From: Oscillospiraceae bacterium
GTDB lineage: Bacteria > Bacillota > Clostridia > Oscillospirales > Ruminococcaceae
NCBI GenBank assembly: GCA_017848115.1
Contig: JAGAKZ010000015.1
Span: forward strand, 1-64,000
Direction of reading: 5' to 3'
DNA length: 64,000 nucleotides
Shown: positions 25,550-34,326 of the stretch, one piece after another
Numbering within the stretch: position 1 is the stretch's first letter
Layout: every line of letters begins with the position of its first letter
Position numbers and translations under genes: made by a program
Notes under the pieces: generated by a model
What the model was told of the DNA's origin: nothing
Database searches by the model: none
What the model saw: only the letters and a program-made list of their open reading frames with translations

Positions 25550-27160
25550 ATGAATAAAATAAATAATTTCAGCCTGTTGCAACCTGAGGGCGAGTACGAT
25601 TACTTTACACTTGATGAAAATGCAATAAATGATTTGTCTTTGCAGTATCTTATTGAAAATATAGTTGACGAACCAAAAGAATATGAAAATTTCAGAAATA
25701 TTCTTATAAAAATGCCCGTTGATGAAAAGGTGATAAAATACCGACAGGAAATTTATCAGGACTTAAAAAACAACATTGATGTATGCAAGGATTTTATAAG
25801 GATATTCAATGAAATGAAATTCAATCTCCTTGACAGAGAATGTGTTTCGGAAACAAAATCGAGTATATGGGATCTGGTTTCAAGGCTGAAATATCTTGAA
25901 ACATATGCAGGTTCGATTATTGAACTAAAAAAAATCTTTGATAAGGGAAATTTTCAGTCAGAGGGAATGAAAAAATTTTCTCAGGCTATAATTAATGTTT
26001 ACAACGATAACGGATTCAAGGAATTTTCAGAGGATATGAAGGAACTTGGCGAAGATATTTCGGGGATAGGAAGTATTACTTTAGGTGTAAACCTTGATGA
26101 AAGACTGTCACCTGTTGAAGTCGGTATAGTATCTGTAAATCAGGGCTGGTTCAGTCAGCAGGGAATACTTGAAAGATTTCTGAAATTTCATAAGGATAAT
26201 GTATCCGATGACGGCACAAGAGGACTTAATTCGTACACAATGATAGCACATCCGAAAGTACATGGTGAAGTAAATCCGCTTATGAACAATCTTACAAAGA
26301 TAGTTGAAAAAATGCTTTCTTCCACTACATCAAATCTGAAAAATATCCTGAAAAAATATGTAGATATAAGCGGTATGGTTCTTATTAATATTTTAAACGA
26401 TATTATGTTTTATTCGTACTTTACAGAACTCGAACAGAAAGTTACCGCACTTGGTCTTCCTGCTTCTATTCCGGGTACATCTGATGAAGGAAGTACATTT
26501 TCAGACTTCTATAATATACGACTTGCTATAGGACGTATGAAAGGAAAAGTTGAAAATGATATAGTCTGCAATGATTTTGAATTTAATAAAAATCAGCAGG
26601 TCGTTATACTTACAGGTCCGAACAGGGGCGGAAAGACAATTTTTACTCAGGCTATAGGTCTTGTGCATCTCTTTTTCCAGCATGGTGTATTTGTTCCGTG
26701 CAGACAGGGAAATATACAGGTGTGTGACGGAATATACACACATTTTCCGGCAGATGAAAATATGACTATGGCACTTGGACGACTTGGTGAAGAAGCGCAG
26801 AGATTTAAGGAAATATGCGTAAGAGCAACACCTAAAAGCCTTCTTTTATTCAATGAATCATTTGCCACTACAAGCCATACCGAATCACTGTACATAGCAA
26901 CAGATGCACTCAGATATATATGCTGTCTTGGAACAAGAACCTGTTTTAATACACATATGCACGAGCTTGCCGATAACTCCGAAGAACTCAGCAATTCTGA
27001 AAAAGCAGTCTGCAAAGCAGTAAGTGTAGTTATGGGGTGCGAAGGAGAGGACAGTTATAAAATATTCTTTAAAAAACCCGATGGCAGAAGTTATGCTCAC
27101 AGGATAGCACAAAAATACGGAATAACATTTGAACAGCTTTCAGAGCGGTTGAACAAGTAG
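25550..27160 (+). CDS. MutS-family ATPase without mismatch-recognition domain
   Basis: A 536-residue protein. The C-terminal half is a MutS-type ABC ATPase: Walker A TGPNRGGKTIFTQAIG (about 358-373), then MALGRLGEEAQRFKE, Walker B-like SLLLFNESFATTSHTES and a FNTHMHELAD switch region. The N-terminal half is helical, like the MutS core and lever region. The N-terminal mismatch-binding domain of true MutS is absent, and no Smr nuclease domain is present. Such short MutS relatives are common in Firmicutes; their role (recombination intermediates or other DNA structures) is unsettled. AAAGGAAG precedes the ATG. It stands between terminators, probably as its own unit. Confidence 0.85.
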   Translation: MNKINNFSLLQPEGEYDYFTLDENAINDLSLQYLIENIVDEPKEYENFRNILIKMPVDEKVIKYRQEIYQDLKNNIDVCKDFIRIFNEMKFNLLDRECVSETKSSIWDLVSRLKYLETYAGSIIELKKIFDKGNFQSEGMKKFSQAIINVYNDNGFKEFSEDMKELGEDISGIGSITLGVNLDERLSPVEVGIVSVNQGWFSQQGILERFLKFHKDNVSDDGTRGLNSYTMIAHPKVHGEVNPLMNNLTKIVEKMLSSTTSNLKNILKKYVDISGMVLINILNDIMFYSYFTELEQKVTALGLPASIPGTSDEGSTFSDFYNIRLAIGRMKGKVENDIVCNDFEFNKNQQVVILTGPNRGGKTIFTQAIGLVHLFFQHGVFVPCRQGNIQVCDGIYTHFPADENMTMALGRLGEEAQRFKEICVRATPKSLLLFNESFATTSHTESLYIATDALRYICCLGTRTCFNTHMHELADNSEELSNSEKAVCKAVSVVMGCEGEDSYKIFFKKPDGRSYAHRIAQKYGITFEQLSERLNK

Positions 27161-27192
27161 CAATATACAGCGGTTTTGTGTACAAAAATCAG

Positions 27193-27222
27193 TTGACTTG
27201 ATATATATGTATATAGTATAAT
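27193..27222 (+). promoter_or_regulatory. Promoter of the M6-type protease gene
   Basis: TTGACT, 18 bases, TATAAT, about 65 bases before ATG 27290. Confidence 0.7.
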
Positions 27223-27289
27223 ATAATTAGCTGTTAATTTTGTATAAATTATACTTATTTTCTTGCATATCAGGGGGCTGTATTGCATT

Positions 27290-28774
27290 ATGAAAAATTT
27301 AAAGCAGATTTTAAGTAGCGTGGTTTGTTCCGGTCTGATTTTTGCACAGGCGGTTTCAGCGGAAATAAGCACGTTTTATAAAGGAGATTTTGACAATAAC
27401 GGAGTTATTGATATTTCTGATATCACTCATATGTGTGAATACCTTTGCGGAAAAGGGAGTACGCCTGACAGCATTACAGCGGATATAACAGGTGATGACA
27501 GGACTGATATCGCCGATCTTGTTGCACTGAGGGCAGAGGCTATAGGACAGTACGATATGGATAGTGAAGACGGTAAATTTATTGATGCACCTGTTGCAAA
27601 GATAGAAACGTCGCTTTCTTCACAGGGTGAGCCGTCACTTGTCATATTTTGTGTGGAATTTCCCGACTGTAAGTATTCGCGTGATTTTACAGCGGAGATG
27701 GTAGACGATATTGCTTTTGGTGATGCCAATGAGGAGTCGGAGTATTTTCCGTTTGAGAGTATGACGGCATTTTACGAGAGGTCTTCAAAAGGTGTTATGC
27801 ACCTTACAGGCAGGACTTTCAGATATACTGCCCAAAATCCGATTTCTTATTATACAGATGATCTTGATTTGCTTGCATATGAATGTTTTAAATTTTTTGA
27901 GGACAGTGTTGATTTTAAAAAATATGATACAGATGATGACGGTGTAATAGATGCCTCACTTTTTGCCGTTCCCGAATCAGCTGATGAAAACTACTGGTGG
28001 CCGTATTCCATACCTTTCAGTACTGATAACTGCAGGATCGACGGTCTGAAAATAGGTCATATGATAACAGGTAATGTTGCTCCGTATGATGTAGTTAATT
28101 TCAACAGCAGTTATCTTCATGAAATGGGTCACTGCATGGGTATTCCCGATTATTATCTTTATTATTCGGAAGATGACTATGAGGGCATGAACGGAAATGC
28201 AGGTCCGGAACTTATGGACGCCGATGCATTTTCGGATTTCGGTGCATTTTCAAAACTAATGCTTGGATGGTACAGAAAAGAGCAGATAAATGTATTTGAA
28301 AAATCAATGAAGAAAGCGGTTTACAAACTTCATGACGCACAAAGCGAAAATGGAAACTGCATCATTATTCCTCATGGAAAACCTGATAAAAATTATTTTT
28401 CGGAGTATATGATAATAGAATACATAACCGAAAACGGAAATAACAGTGTTCTTAATACACTTTCATGGCAGAGCATGAAACCCGGAATACGTATCATGCA
28501 CATAAAAGCCGATTTTGTAAAAGGTCCGTGGTGGAATTATTTCAAGTATGAAAACGGTTCTGAAGAAACAGGTTATGATGATGAGGGAATAAGACTTCTC
28601 CGACTTGTAAACGACGGAAAAGATCCTTTTGATTCAGGGGATATTGTAGACAGCTCCGTTTCGGGATTTGGCTGGTATGACGTTTATGGAAATGAAACGC
28701 TTGATGTTGGTGTGAAGGTACATATAGGTGAGATAGAGGACGATTGTTATACGATAACAGTATCGTGTGAATGA
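27290..28774 (+). CDS. Secreted M6-type metalloprotease with N-terminal dockerin
   Basis: A 494-residue protein. The ATG at 27290 has AGGGGG upstream; an earlier in-frame TTG is less likely. Signal peptide about 1-24 (ending AVSA), then a dockerin-like module directly at the mature N-terminus (about 30-85; GDFDNNGVIDISDITHMCEY, DITGDDRTDIADLVALRAE). The rest is an M6-family metalloprotease domain with the zinc motif HEMGHCMGIPD (His277, Glu278, His281). The central part (FPFESMTAFYERSSKG) and YDTDDDGVIDASLFAV fit immune-inhibitor-A-like proteases. An N-terminal rather than C-terminal dockerin is unusual. The substrate is unknown; it could process cellulosomal or dietary proteins. Confidence 0.85.
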   Translation: MKNLKQILSSVVCSGLIFAQAVSAEISTFYKGDFDNNGVIDISDITHMCEYLCGKGSTPDSITADITGDDRTDIADLVALRAEAIGQYDMDSEDGKFIDAPVAKIETSLSSQGEPSLVIFCVEFPDCKYSRDFTAEMVDDIAFGDANEESEYFPFESMTAFYERSSKGVMHLTGRTFRYTAQNPISYYTDDLDLLAYECFKFFEDSVDFKKYDTDDDGVIDASLFAVPESADENYWWPYSIPFSTDNCRIDGLKIGHMITGNVAPYDVVNFNSSYLHEMGHCMGIPDYYLYYSEDDYEGMNGNAGPELMDADAFSDFGAFSKLMLGWYRKEQINVFEKSMKKAVYKLHDAQSENGNCIIIPHGKPDKNYFSEYMIIEYITENGNNSVLNTLSWQSMKPGIRIMHIKADFVKGPWWNYFKYENGSEETGYDDEGIRLLRLVNDGKDPFDSGDIVDSSVSGFGWYDVYGNETLDVGVKVHIGEIEDDCYTITVSCE

Positions 28775-28779
28775 GTAAA

Positions 28780-28827
28780 AAAAGAGATACAAAGCAACGG
28801 TTTCAAAGGTTGCTTTGTATCTCTTTT
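28780..28827. terminator. Terminator, first copy of the duplicated unit
   Basis: AAAAGAGATACAAAGCAAC, 10-base loop, GTTGCTTTGTATCTCTTTT. It serves the convergent M6-type gene and the minus-strand dockerin gene. An identical copy lies at 29832-29879. Confidence 0.9.
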
Positions 28828-28861
28828 GGTTTATGTTATGATGTTTTATGATAATAGTTTC

Positions 28862-29602
28862 TTAATCAAAAGAAGTAATATCAAGTGAGATGTACTGTTT
28901 AAGTCTTGCAAGGTCAGCGAGGTTGGTGTTGCCGTCTTTGGTGGTGTCGGATACATTATCCGGAATAAAGCTTAAATCTTTGTCGCCTATCAATGAGAGA
29001 GAAAGTTCAGTAAGGTCAGTGAGATCAACTTTTCCGTCAATGTTCATGTCACCGCATTTTAAATTCTGGGCATCGGTGTTTGCACAAAATAAAATGGAAG
29101 TTGCAAGTACAAATTCACTTTTTTCAAAAGATTTTACGAGTTTTATAAGTTCTGCATTGGTGAGATTTGAAACATTAATCCCAAGATGCTGACTAAAATT
29201 ATCACTGTGAAGATACTCAATAAATTCCGGATAGTATTCATATTCTTTTTGATAATCAGAAGACATATAAGTAACATCTGCTATCTGTATTGAGTCATCT
29301 ATACCAAAATCTTTTGCTGTCCAGACTTTATTTATTTCGCTGTATTTCTTTTTGATTACGACCTGAAGTCCTTCGGCACCGTATATGTATGACTTTTCAA
29401 TTGTTTTGTTTTCTATGAGTTCATCATTTAAATATTTTTCATTTTCTTTAAATTCTTCACACATAAGCATAACAGACTCTACTCCGATACTACTGGTATT
29501 CGGTACACGTTCATCGAGAGCGGAAACGTTAAAGCTTAATGAAGAAATGCAGGAGATTATTGCTGTTGCCAAAGCTAATGATTTCACTTTTCTTTTTTTC
29601 AT
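28862..29602 (-). CDS. Dockerin protein, tandem copy A
   Basis: A 246-residue secreted protein. Signal peptide about 1-28 (LALATAIISCISSLSFNVSA). The middle (about 30-175) is a helical and beta domain of no recognised family, with KSYIYGAEGLQVVIKKKYSE and ADVTYMSSDYQKEY. The C-terminus (about 180-240) is a dockerin: CGDMNIDGKVDLTDLTELSL and DTTKDGNTNLADLARLKQYI. It is one of a tandem pair with 29914. The two share the signal peptide and dockerin almost base for base but differ in the middle, and have the same length. AGGTGA precedes the ATG. Confidence 0.85.
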   Translation of the reverse strand: MKKRKVKSLALATAIISCISSLSFNVSALDERVPNTSSIGVESVMLMCEEFKENEKYLNDELIENKTIEKSYIYGAEGLQVVIKKKYSEINKVWTAKDFGIDDSIQIADVTYMSSDYQKEYEYYPEFIEYLHSDNFSQHLGINVSNLTNAELIKLVKSFEKSEFVLATSILFCANTDAQNLKCGDMNIDGKVDLTDLTELSLSLIGDKDLSFIPDNVSDTTKDGNTNLADLARLKQYISLDITSFD

Positions 29603-29691
29603 AAAAACATCACCTTTCTGAAAATTACGAAATATCGAGTTTATAAATAATTATTGTGAAAGAAAACAATTAAAGAATTCTCTACGACTAT

Positions 29692-29720
29692 ATTATACTG
29701 TAAAAGCTTAATAACTACAA
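29692..29720 (-). promoter_or_regulatory. Promoter of dockerin copy A
   Basis: On the minus strand TTGTAG, 17 bases, TATAAT. The remaining intergenic sequence 29721-29831 is AT-rich without a gene. Confidence 0.6.
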
Positions 29721-29831
29721 TACAATATTTTTATAAAATTTTATTATAAAACTTGTTTATAATGCTTGTAAAAATTATAATTATTCTATTATTATATGAC
29801 AGATAGATATTAACCAATTAAGCCAATTGGA

Positions 29832-29879
29832 AAAAGAGATACAAAGCAACGGTTTCAAAGGTTGCTTTGTATCTCTTTT
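29832..29879 (-). terminator. Terminator, second copy of the duplicated unit
   Basis: Identical to the hairpin at 28780-28827; it ends the transcript of dockerin copy B. Confidence 0.9.
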
Positions 29880-29913
29880 GGTTTATGTTATGATGTTTTA
29901 TGATAATAGTTTC

Positions 29914-30654
29914 TTAATCAAAAGAAGTAATGTCAAGTGAGATGTACTGTTTAAGTCTTGCAAGGTCAGCGAGGTTGGTGTTGCCGTCTTTGGTGGTGTC
30001 GGATACATTATCCGGAATAAAGCTTAAATCTTTGTCGCCTATCAATGAGAGAGAAAGTTCGGTAAGGTCAGTGAGATCAACTTTTCCGTCAATGTTCATG
30101 TCACCGCATTTTAAATCTTGTGTACTTGTAAGTGAATACATATGAATGTAAGTTGCCAAAACAACTCCGCTTTTTTGAAGTGATTTTATAAGTTTTATAA
30201 GTTCTGCATTACTAAGCCCCGAAACATTAATTGTAAGATTCTGATGAAAATCATCACTCTTAACATATTCAATAAATTCCGGATAATACTTGTATTTTTC
30301 CTCATAATCTGAACTTAGATAAGTAATATCCGCTATTTGTATCGAATCATCTATACCCAAATCTTTTGCTGTCCAGATTTTATTTACTTCACTATGTTTT
30401 TTCTGAATTAAAATCTGAACTCCGGTTGCTCCGGTAAAATACCGTTTATCAATTGATTTATTTGCTATAAGTTCATCATTCAGATATTGTTCACTTCCTA
30501 TAAGTTGTTCATGTACGCTTAACACTGATTCTATACCGATGCCACTGGTATTCGGTACACGTTCATCGAGAGCAGAAACGTTAAAGCTTAATGAAGAAAT
30601 GCAGGAGATTATTGCTGTTGCCAAAGCTAATGATTTCACTTTTCTTTTTTTCAT
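29914..30654 (-). CDS. Dockerin protein, tandem copy B
   Basis: A 246-residue paralog of 28862, with the same signal peptide and the same dockerin. The middle domain keeps the frame of the other copy (DERVPNTS, LNDELI, WTAKDLGIDDSIQIADITYL, KYYPEFIEYV, AELIKLIKSLQKS) while many surface positions differ (for example RYFTGATGVQILIQKKHSE). The shared skeleton shows one fold; the changes look spread out, not like decay. The function is unknown. It has its own promoter and terminator, so the copies are independently expressed. Confidence 0.85.
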   Translation of the reverse strand: MKKRKVKSLALATAIISCISSLSFNVSALDERVPNTSGIGIESVLSVHEQLIGSEQYLNDELIANKSIDKRYFTGATGVQILIQKKHSEVNKIWTAKDLGIDDSIQIADITYLSSDYEEKYKYYPEFIEYVKSDDFHQNLTINVSGLSNAELIKLIKSLQKSGVVLATYIHMYSLTSTQDLKCGDMNIDGKVDLTDLTELSLSLIGDKDLSFIPDNVSDTTKDGNTNLADLARLKQYISLDITSFD

Positions 30655-30743
30655 AAAAACATCACCTTTCTTAGAGTTAGAAAATATTACTTATGTAAAA
30701 AAATCGACCTATTTTAAAAAAATGGATACATTTCTTTAGTTCC

Positions 30744-30772
30744 ATTATACCATGAATGATAAACCTATACAA
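30744..30772 (-). promoter_or_regulatory. Promoter of dockerin copy B
   Basis: On the minus strand TTGTAT, 17 bases, TATAAT; same layout as copy A but different flanking sequence, so the duplication ends before the promoters. Confidence 0.6.
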
Positions 30773-30950
30773 TTGAAAATCATAACAAAAATTTATAATA
30801 AACTTTGTTGTAAAATAACCTAATCATAAAATAAGTGGTTTATAGTATAAATCAGTTCTTATCAATATATATTTAAAAAAATATACTTTTGTAATTAAGA
30901 AATATTGTAATAGTTTTTAGTTGTAATGTTTTTTTTGGTAAAAATACCGA

Positions 30951-30979
30951 TTGATATTGACTTGTCTGTATGATATAAT
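30951..30979 (+). promoter_or_regulatory. Promoter of the repeat/dockerin gene
   Basis: TTGATA, 17 bases, TATAAT. A 12-base palindrome GGTAAAAATACC (30938-30949) sits just upstream and could be an operator. The rest of 30773-30937 is AT-rich without a gene. Confidence 0.6.
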
Positions 30980-31084
30980 TTTAAGTGTAAAGAAGTATAA
31001 TCTTTTATTTATTTTTTGATGATGTTGTTTTAACTGGAAAATATAGTATATGATTTTTTGATGATTTATAAGGAGCTGATTTTT

Positions 31085-32080
31085 ATGAAAAATAAAAAAT
31101 CTTTGTTAGTGTGTTCGTTAATGTCATTGTCATTAGCATTTTCAAATGTTCTTATGACAGTAAATGCCGATGAAGTGCAGAATGTATCTGTAGTTGAAAA
31201 TACAGCACAGGATGTTATCGGATATGATAAGTCCGGAAATGCAGTATATGGCGGAGTTTATGATGTTATAGCCGGATTTTCAGAAGACGGTACACCTATC
31301 ATCGAAACATCTCCTTATAACAGGATAACAGGTGTGCCTGCGAGTAGAGCAAGCAATAACATTAAATATGATAATCTTGGGTTTAAGATTATCTTTGGTT
31401 CGCATGAAGAATTTGAAGGATTTGATGAAAAGGGAAATCCGATACTTTCTTATGATAAAGGACTATCAGACGGAACGAAAGGTATCCCTCTGATAGCTAT
31501 CGTTATGGCTTACGATAAAGACGGTGAAAAATGGCTAGCCGGTATCTGTGACAGAACAATGGGTGTTGATACGGAAGGTGATCCGGTGATATGGCATTAT
31601 GTTTTCGGTTCTGAACACCTTTCAAAATCCGTTCTCGGAGTTGATGCTGACGGAAATAAAATATATGGCGGTGTCTATGATGTACTGCTCGGATTTAATG
31701 AGGACGGTACACCCGATATAGTGACATCTCCTTATAACAAAATAACAGGCGTTCCGGAAAATCCTGTAGTTCTTGGCTATGATGATGCAGGGTATGTGAT
31801 ACTTGGTACAGAAGATGAAAAACTTGCCGGATTTGATGAAAAGGGAAATCCTGTTGTACTTAATGTTTCAGACGATATGCAGATAGCACTGGTTGAAACA
31901 GTAGGTGATATTAACGGTGACAGTAAGACCGAACTTACAGACCTTACCGAATTATCCTTGTATCTTATCGGAGATAAAGAGCTTTCAGACGATGAGTTAC
32001 TGCGTGCAGATGTAAACAGCGATGAAAAAGTAGACCTCGCCGACCTTGCTACACTTAAAATGAATATAGTAAATCCATAA
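31085..32080 (+). CDS. Secreted repeat protein with C-terminal dockerin
   Basis: About 331 residues from the ATG with AAGGAG upstream. Signal peptide about 1-28. The body consists of short repeats of the type G-D-x-x-GN-x-x-YGGVYDV-x-x-GF-x-EDGTP, then TSPYN-x-ITGVP, and GFDEKGNP; the VYGG...ITGVP unit occurs twice in full, about 165 residues apart. These Gly/Asp turns suggest a chain of beta-hairpins, possibly a surface or binding scaffold. The C-terminal dockerin (about 275-330) has GDINGDSKTELTDLTELSLY and DVNSDEKVDLADLATLKMNI. No enzymatic motif is seen. Confidence 0.75.
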   Translation: MKNKKSLLVCSLMSLSLAFSNVLMTVNADEVQNVSVVENTAQDVIGYDKSGNAVYGGVYDVIAGFSEDGTPIIETSPYNRITGVPASRASNNIKYDNLGFKIIFGSHEEFEGFDEKGNPILSYDKGLSDGTKGIPLIAIVMAYDKDGEKWLAGICDRTMGVDTEGDPVIWHYVFGSEHLSKSVLGVDADGNKIYGGVYDVLLGFNEDGTPDIVTSPYNKITGVPENPVVLGYDDAGYVILGTEDEKLAGFDEKGNPVVLNVSDDMQIALVETVGDINGDSKTELTDLTELSLYLIGDKELSDDELLRADVNSDEKVDLADLATLKMNIVNP

Positions 32081-32091
32081 AAATATAAATC

Positions 32092-32125
32092 ACAAAACCA
32101 TCGGTAATTTGCCGGTGGTTTTGTT
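32092..32125 (+). terminator. Terminator after the repeat/dockerin gene
   Basis: CAAAACCATCGG pairs with CCGGTGGTTTTG over a 7-base loop, followed by TTTT. Confidence 0.8.
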
Positions 32126-32260
32126 TTGGGTAAAAAATATCATAAAGTGTATGGACAATAACTATACAAATATGGTATAATTAGAAACAGAAGAAAGATT
32201 TTTGGTGTTATTGGGGGGCTTATTTCACAGTAAGCAGTAAGCTAAAATTTTGTAAATTTT

Positions 32261-32289
32261 TTGACATTTAACTATATATGTGTTATACT
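32261..32289 (+). promoter_or_regulatory. Promoter of the Suf-like operon
   Basis: TTGACA, 17 bases, TATACT, about 90 bases before the ATG. The 32126-32383 spacer otherwise holds a second AT-rich promoter-like TATAAT near 32175 and no gene. Confidence 0.75.
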
Positions 32290-32383
32290 ATATAAGGTTA
32301 TGTTTAACGTAAATTTTTTATAAAGTTTTGGTACATAATAAATTAAAGGGAAATTAAAATAAAATTTTGAAAGGCGGAATACG

Positions 32384-33103
32384 ATGCTGGAGCTTAAAGA
32401 TATCCGATGGACTACTGAAGATGGTGAAGAAATTTTAAAAGGGATAAACCTTTCAGTTCCTGACGGAAAGCTTACTGTTGTTACCGGACCTAACGGAGGC
32501 GGAAAGACCTCTCTTGCTAAGGTAGTAGCAGGACTTTACAAGGCGTCAGACGGAAAAATATTTATAGATGACAATGATATAACCGACTGGAGTATAACAG
32601 AACGTTCCAAAAACGGAATAGCATATGCTTTTCAGCAACCTGTAAGATTTAAAGGTCTTACAGTAAGAGATCTTCTTGAAATATCCGCAGAAAGAACTCT
32701 GTCAAGTGTTGAGATCTGTTCACTTCTCAGCGAAGTAGGTCTTTGCGGACGTGAATATATGGACAGAGAAGCAGATGCAAGTCTTTCAGGCGGTGAAAGC
32801 AAGAGAATAGAAATAGCTACCGTACTTGCAAGAAAAAATGCGAAGATGCTTGTTTTTGATGAACCTGAGGCAGGTATAGATCTGTGGAGTTTTACAAATC
32901 TTATCAAAGCTTTTGAAGAGATAAAGACTGACCATTCACGTTCACTTCTTATAATCTCTCATCAGGAAAGAATAATGAATATTGCCGATTATATCGCAGT
33001 AGTTGCCGATGGTAAAGTAAGCCGTATGGGAACAAGGGAAGAAATACTTCCTACGCTTATGAATGAAACAGGCAGTGCATGCTGTTCACTCAGAAATAAA
33101 TAA
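32384..33103 (+). CDS. sufC: SufC-like Fe-S assembly ATPase
   Basis: A 239-residue soluble ABC ATPase. Walker A is TGPNGGGKTSLAKVVAG, the signature is LSGGESKRIEIATVL, Walker B is MLVFDEPEAGID and the switch histidine is in LLIISHQERI. It has no membrane partner; the next gene is a SufB/D-like scaffold, and together they should assemble Fe-S clusters for the many Fe-S proteins of an anaerobe. AAAGGCGGA lies before the ATG. No sufS, sufU or regulator gene is adjacent, so sulfur must come from a desulfurase encoded elsewhere. The two-gene order matches the minimal SMS (SmsC-SmsB) type described in anaerobes. Confidence 0.9.
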   Translation: MLELKDIRWTTEDGEEILKGINLSVPDGKLTVVTGPNGGGKTSLAKVVAGLYKASDGKIFIDDNDITDWSITERSKNGIAYAFQQPVRFKGLTVRDLLEISAERTLSSVEICSLLSEVGLCGREYMDREADASLSGGESKRIEIATVLARKNAKMLVFDEPEAGIDLWSFTNLIKAFEEIKTDHSRSLLIISHQERIMNIADYIAVVADGKVSRMGTREEILPTLMNETGSACCSLRNK

Positions 33104-33124
33104 GAAAGGTAGTTTGAAAAGATT

Positions 33125-34042
33125 ATGAACGATATTACACAAACTCTGCTCGGTGTTGTTTCTGACTGGGACGGAAGTTACAAGGGCGCATACAATATAC
33201 GTGAAGACGGAGGTTGCGCAGGAAGACAGTCATCAGAAAATATAAAAATAGAATCCAAAAATGACAATCCCGGAATAGTTATCAGGGTAAGTTCAAAAGC
33301 ACAGCAGGAAACAGTCTATATACCGGCGTGTGTTACACATTCGGGTGTAAGTGACCTGGTTTATAATGATTTTATTATAGAAGACGGTGCAGATGTTATA
33401 ATCGTTGCAGGGTGCGGTGTTCATTCTGACGGCGAAGAAGAAGCACGTCACAACGGTATTCACAGATTTTTCATCGGAAAAAATGCAAAAGTTCTTTACA
33501 AGGAAAAACACGTAGGTACAGGAAACGGTGAAGGCGCAAAGCGTATCGACCCTGTTACCGATATCGAGATGCAGGAAGGTTCATATATGGAGATGGACAC
33601 AATGCAGATAAGCGGTGTTACATCAACAAACAGACTTACTACTGCCAAACTCGGTGCAGGAGCCAAACTTGTTATTCACGAAAGACTCCTTACTGATAAT
33701 GACGAAAAAGCAAAGTCTGACTTCAAAGTTGACCTTGACGGCGAAGATTCAAGTGTTGACCTTGTTTCACGTTCAGTTGCAAAGGGAAATTCATATCAGG
33801 AATTTTATTCTACACTAAACGGAAACAACAAGTGTACAGGACATTCCGAATGTGACGGTATCCTTTCAGAAAACGGAAAAGTTATAGCAGTTCCTGCTCT
33901 GTACGCAGCAAATATAGATGCCTCACTCATACATGAAGCAGCTATAGGAAAGATCGCAGGAGAACAGATCATAAAATTATGTACTCTCGGACTTACTGAA
34001 GAAGAAGCAGAGAGAAAGATAATAGACGGATTTTTGAAGTAA
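33125..34042 (+). CDS. SufB/SufD-like Fe-S cluster scaffold (SmsB-like)
   Basis: A 305-residue protein, shorter than classic SufB (about 460). It has the SufBD core: VYIPACVTHSGVSDLVYNDF, a beta-helix region with GCGVHSDGEEEARHNGIHRF, and the C-terminal GHSECDGILSENGKVIAVP, then SLIHEAAIGKIAGEQIIKL and LTEEEAERKIIDGFL. The HEAAIG motif and the helical end are diagnostic. It starts 21 bases after sufC. A single SufBD protein with SufC, and no SufD, S or U, fits the minimal SMS system. Acts in the cytosol. Confidence 0.88.
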   Translation: MNDITQTLLGVVSDWDGSYKGAYNIREDGGCAGRQSSENIKIESKNDNPGIVIRVSSKAQQETVYIPACVTHSGVSDLVYNDFIIEDGADVIIVAGCGVHSDGEEEARHNGIHRFFIGKNAKVLYKEKHVGTGNGEGAKRIDPVTDIEMQEGSYMEMDTMQISGVTSTNRLTTAKLGAGAKLVIHERLLTDNDEKAKSDFKVDLDGEDSSVDLVSRSVAKGNSYQEFYSTLNGNNKCTGHSECDGILSENGKVIAVPALYAANIDASLIHEAAIGKIAGEQIIKLCTLGLTEEEAERKIIDGFLK

Positions 34043-34061
34043 CAGATCAGAGGTTATTATT

Positions 34062-34319
34062 ATGTTGAAAATAGTTATAAAATCAGAAGGCATGATGTGT
34101 GCAATGTGCGAATCACATATGAATGATGCTTTTTCAAAAGATTTTCAGATAAAGAAAATAACATCAAGTCATGGTGAAGGGCAGACCGTCATCATTTCGG
34201 AAAATGATATAAGCGATGACAAGGTAAAGGAAACTGTTGAAAAAGCAGGTTATAAGTTTATATCTGTTTCAAGAGAACCATACGAAAAGAAAGGTATATT
34301 ATCTTTTCTTTCAAAATAA
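34062..34319 (+). CDS. Heavy-metal-associated (HMA) domain protein
   Basis: An 85-residue protein with a ferredoxin-like HMA fold: KIVIKSEGMMCAMCESHMND, with the metal-binding CAMC pair, then VKETVEKAGYKFISV. It resembles copper chaperones, but the C-terminal ~15 residues (EKKGILSFLSK) are unusual. It follows the Suf-like genes by 19 bases, so perhaps cotranscribed; no copper ATPase is nearby, which leaves its metal open. An inverted repeat lies just downstream. Confidence 0.8.
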   Translation: MLKIVIKSEGMMCAMCESHMNDAFSKDFQIKKITSSHGEGQTVIISENDISDDKVKETVEKAGYKFISVSREPYEKKGILSFLSK

Positions 34320-34326
34320 GAGTTAA

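Larger units (their letters stand above)
28779..30690. repeat. Tandem duplication with conserved ends and diverged middle
   Basis: Two copies offset by exactly 1052 bases (28779-29638 and 29831-30690). The terminator-plus-dockerin end (28779-29064 against 29831-30116) shows two differences that I can find in 286 bases. The signal-peptide end (29492-29638 against 30544-30690) is nearly identical. The middle is clearly diverged but without net length change. Confidence 0.9.

Noticed and set aside
25550-27160. DNA mismatch repair MutS
   Set aside because: The mismatch-recognition domain is absent and no mutL is adjacent; only the core and ATPase parts are present.
32126-32383. Riboswitch in the long leader before the Suf-like operon
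   Set aside because: I see only AT-rich sequence and promoters, with no conserved riboswitch core; the same holds for the leaders of GH30 and rsmH.
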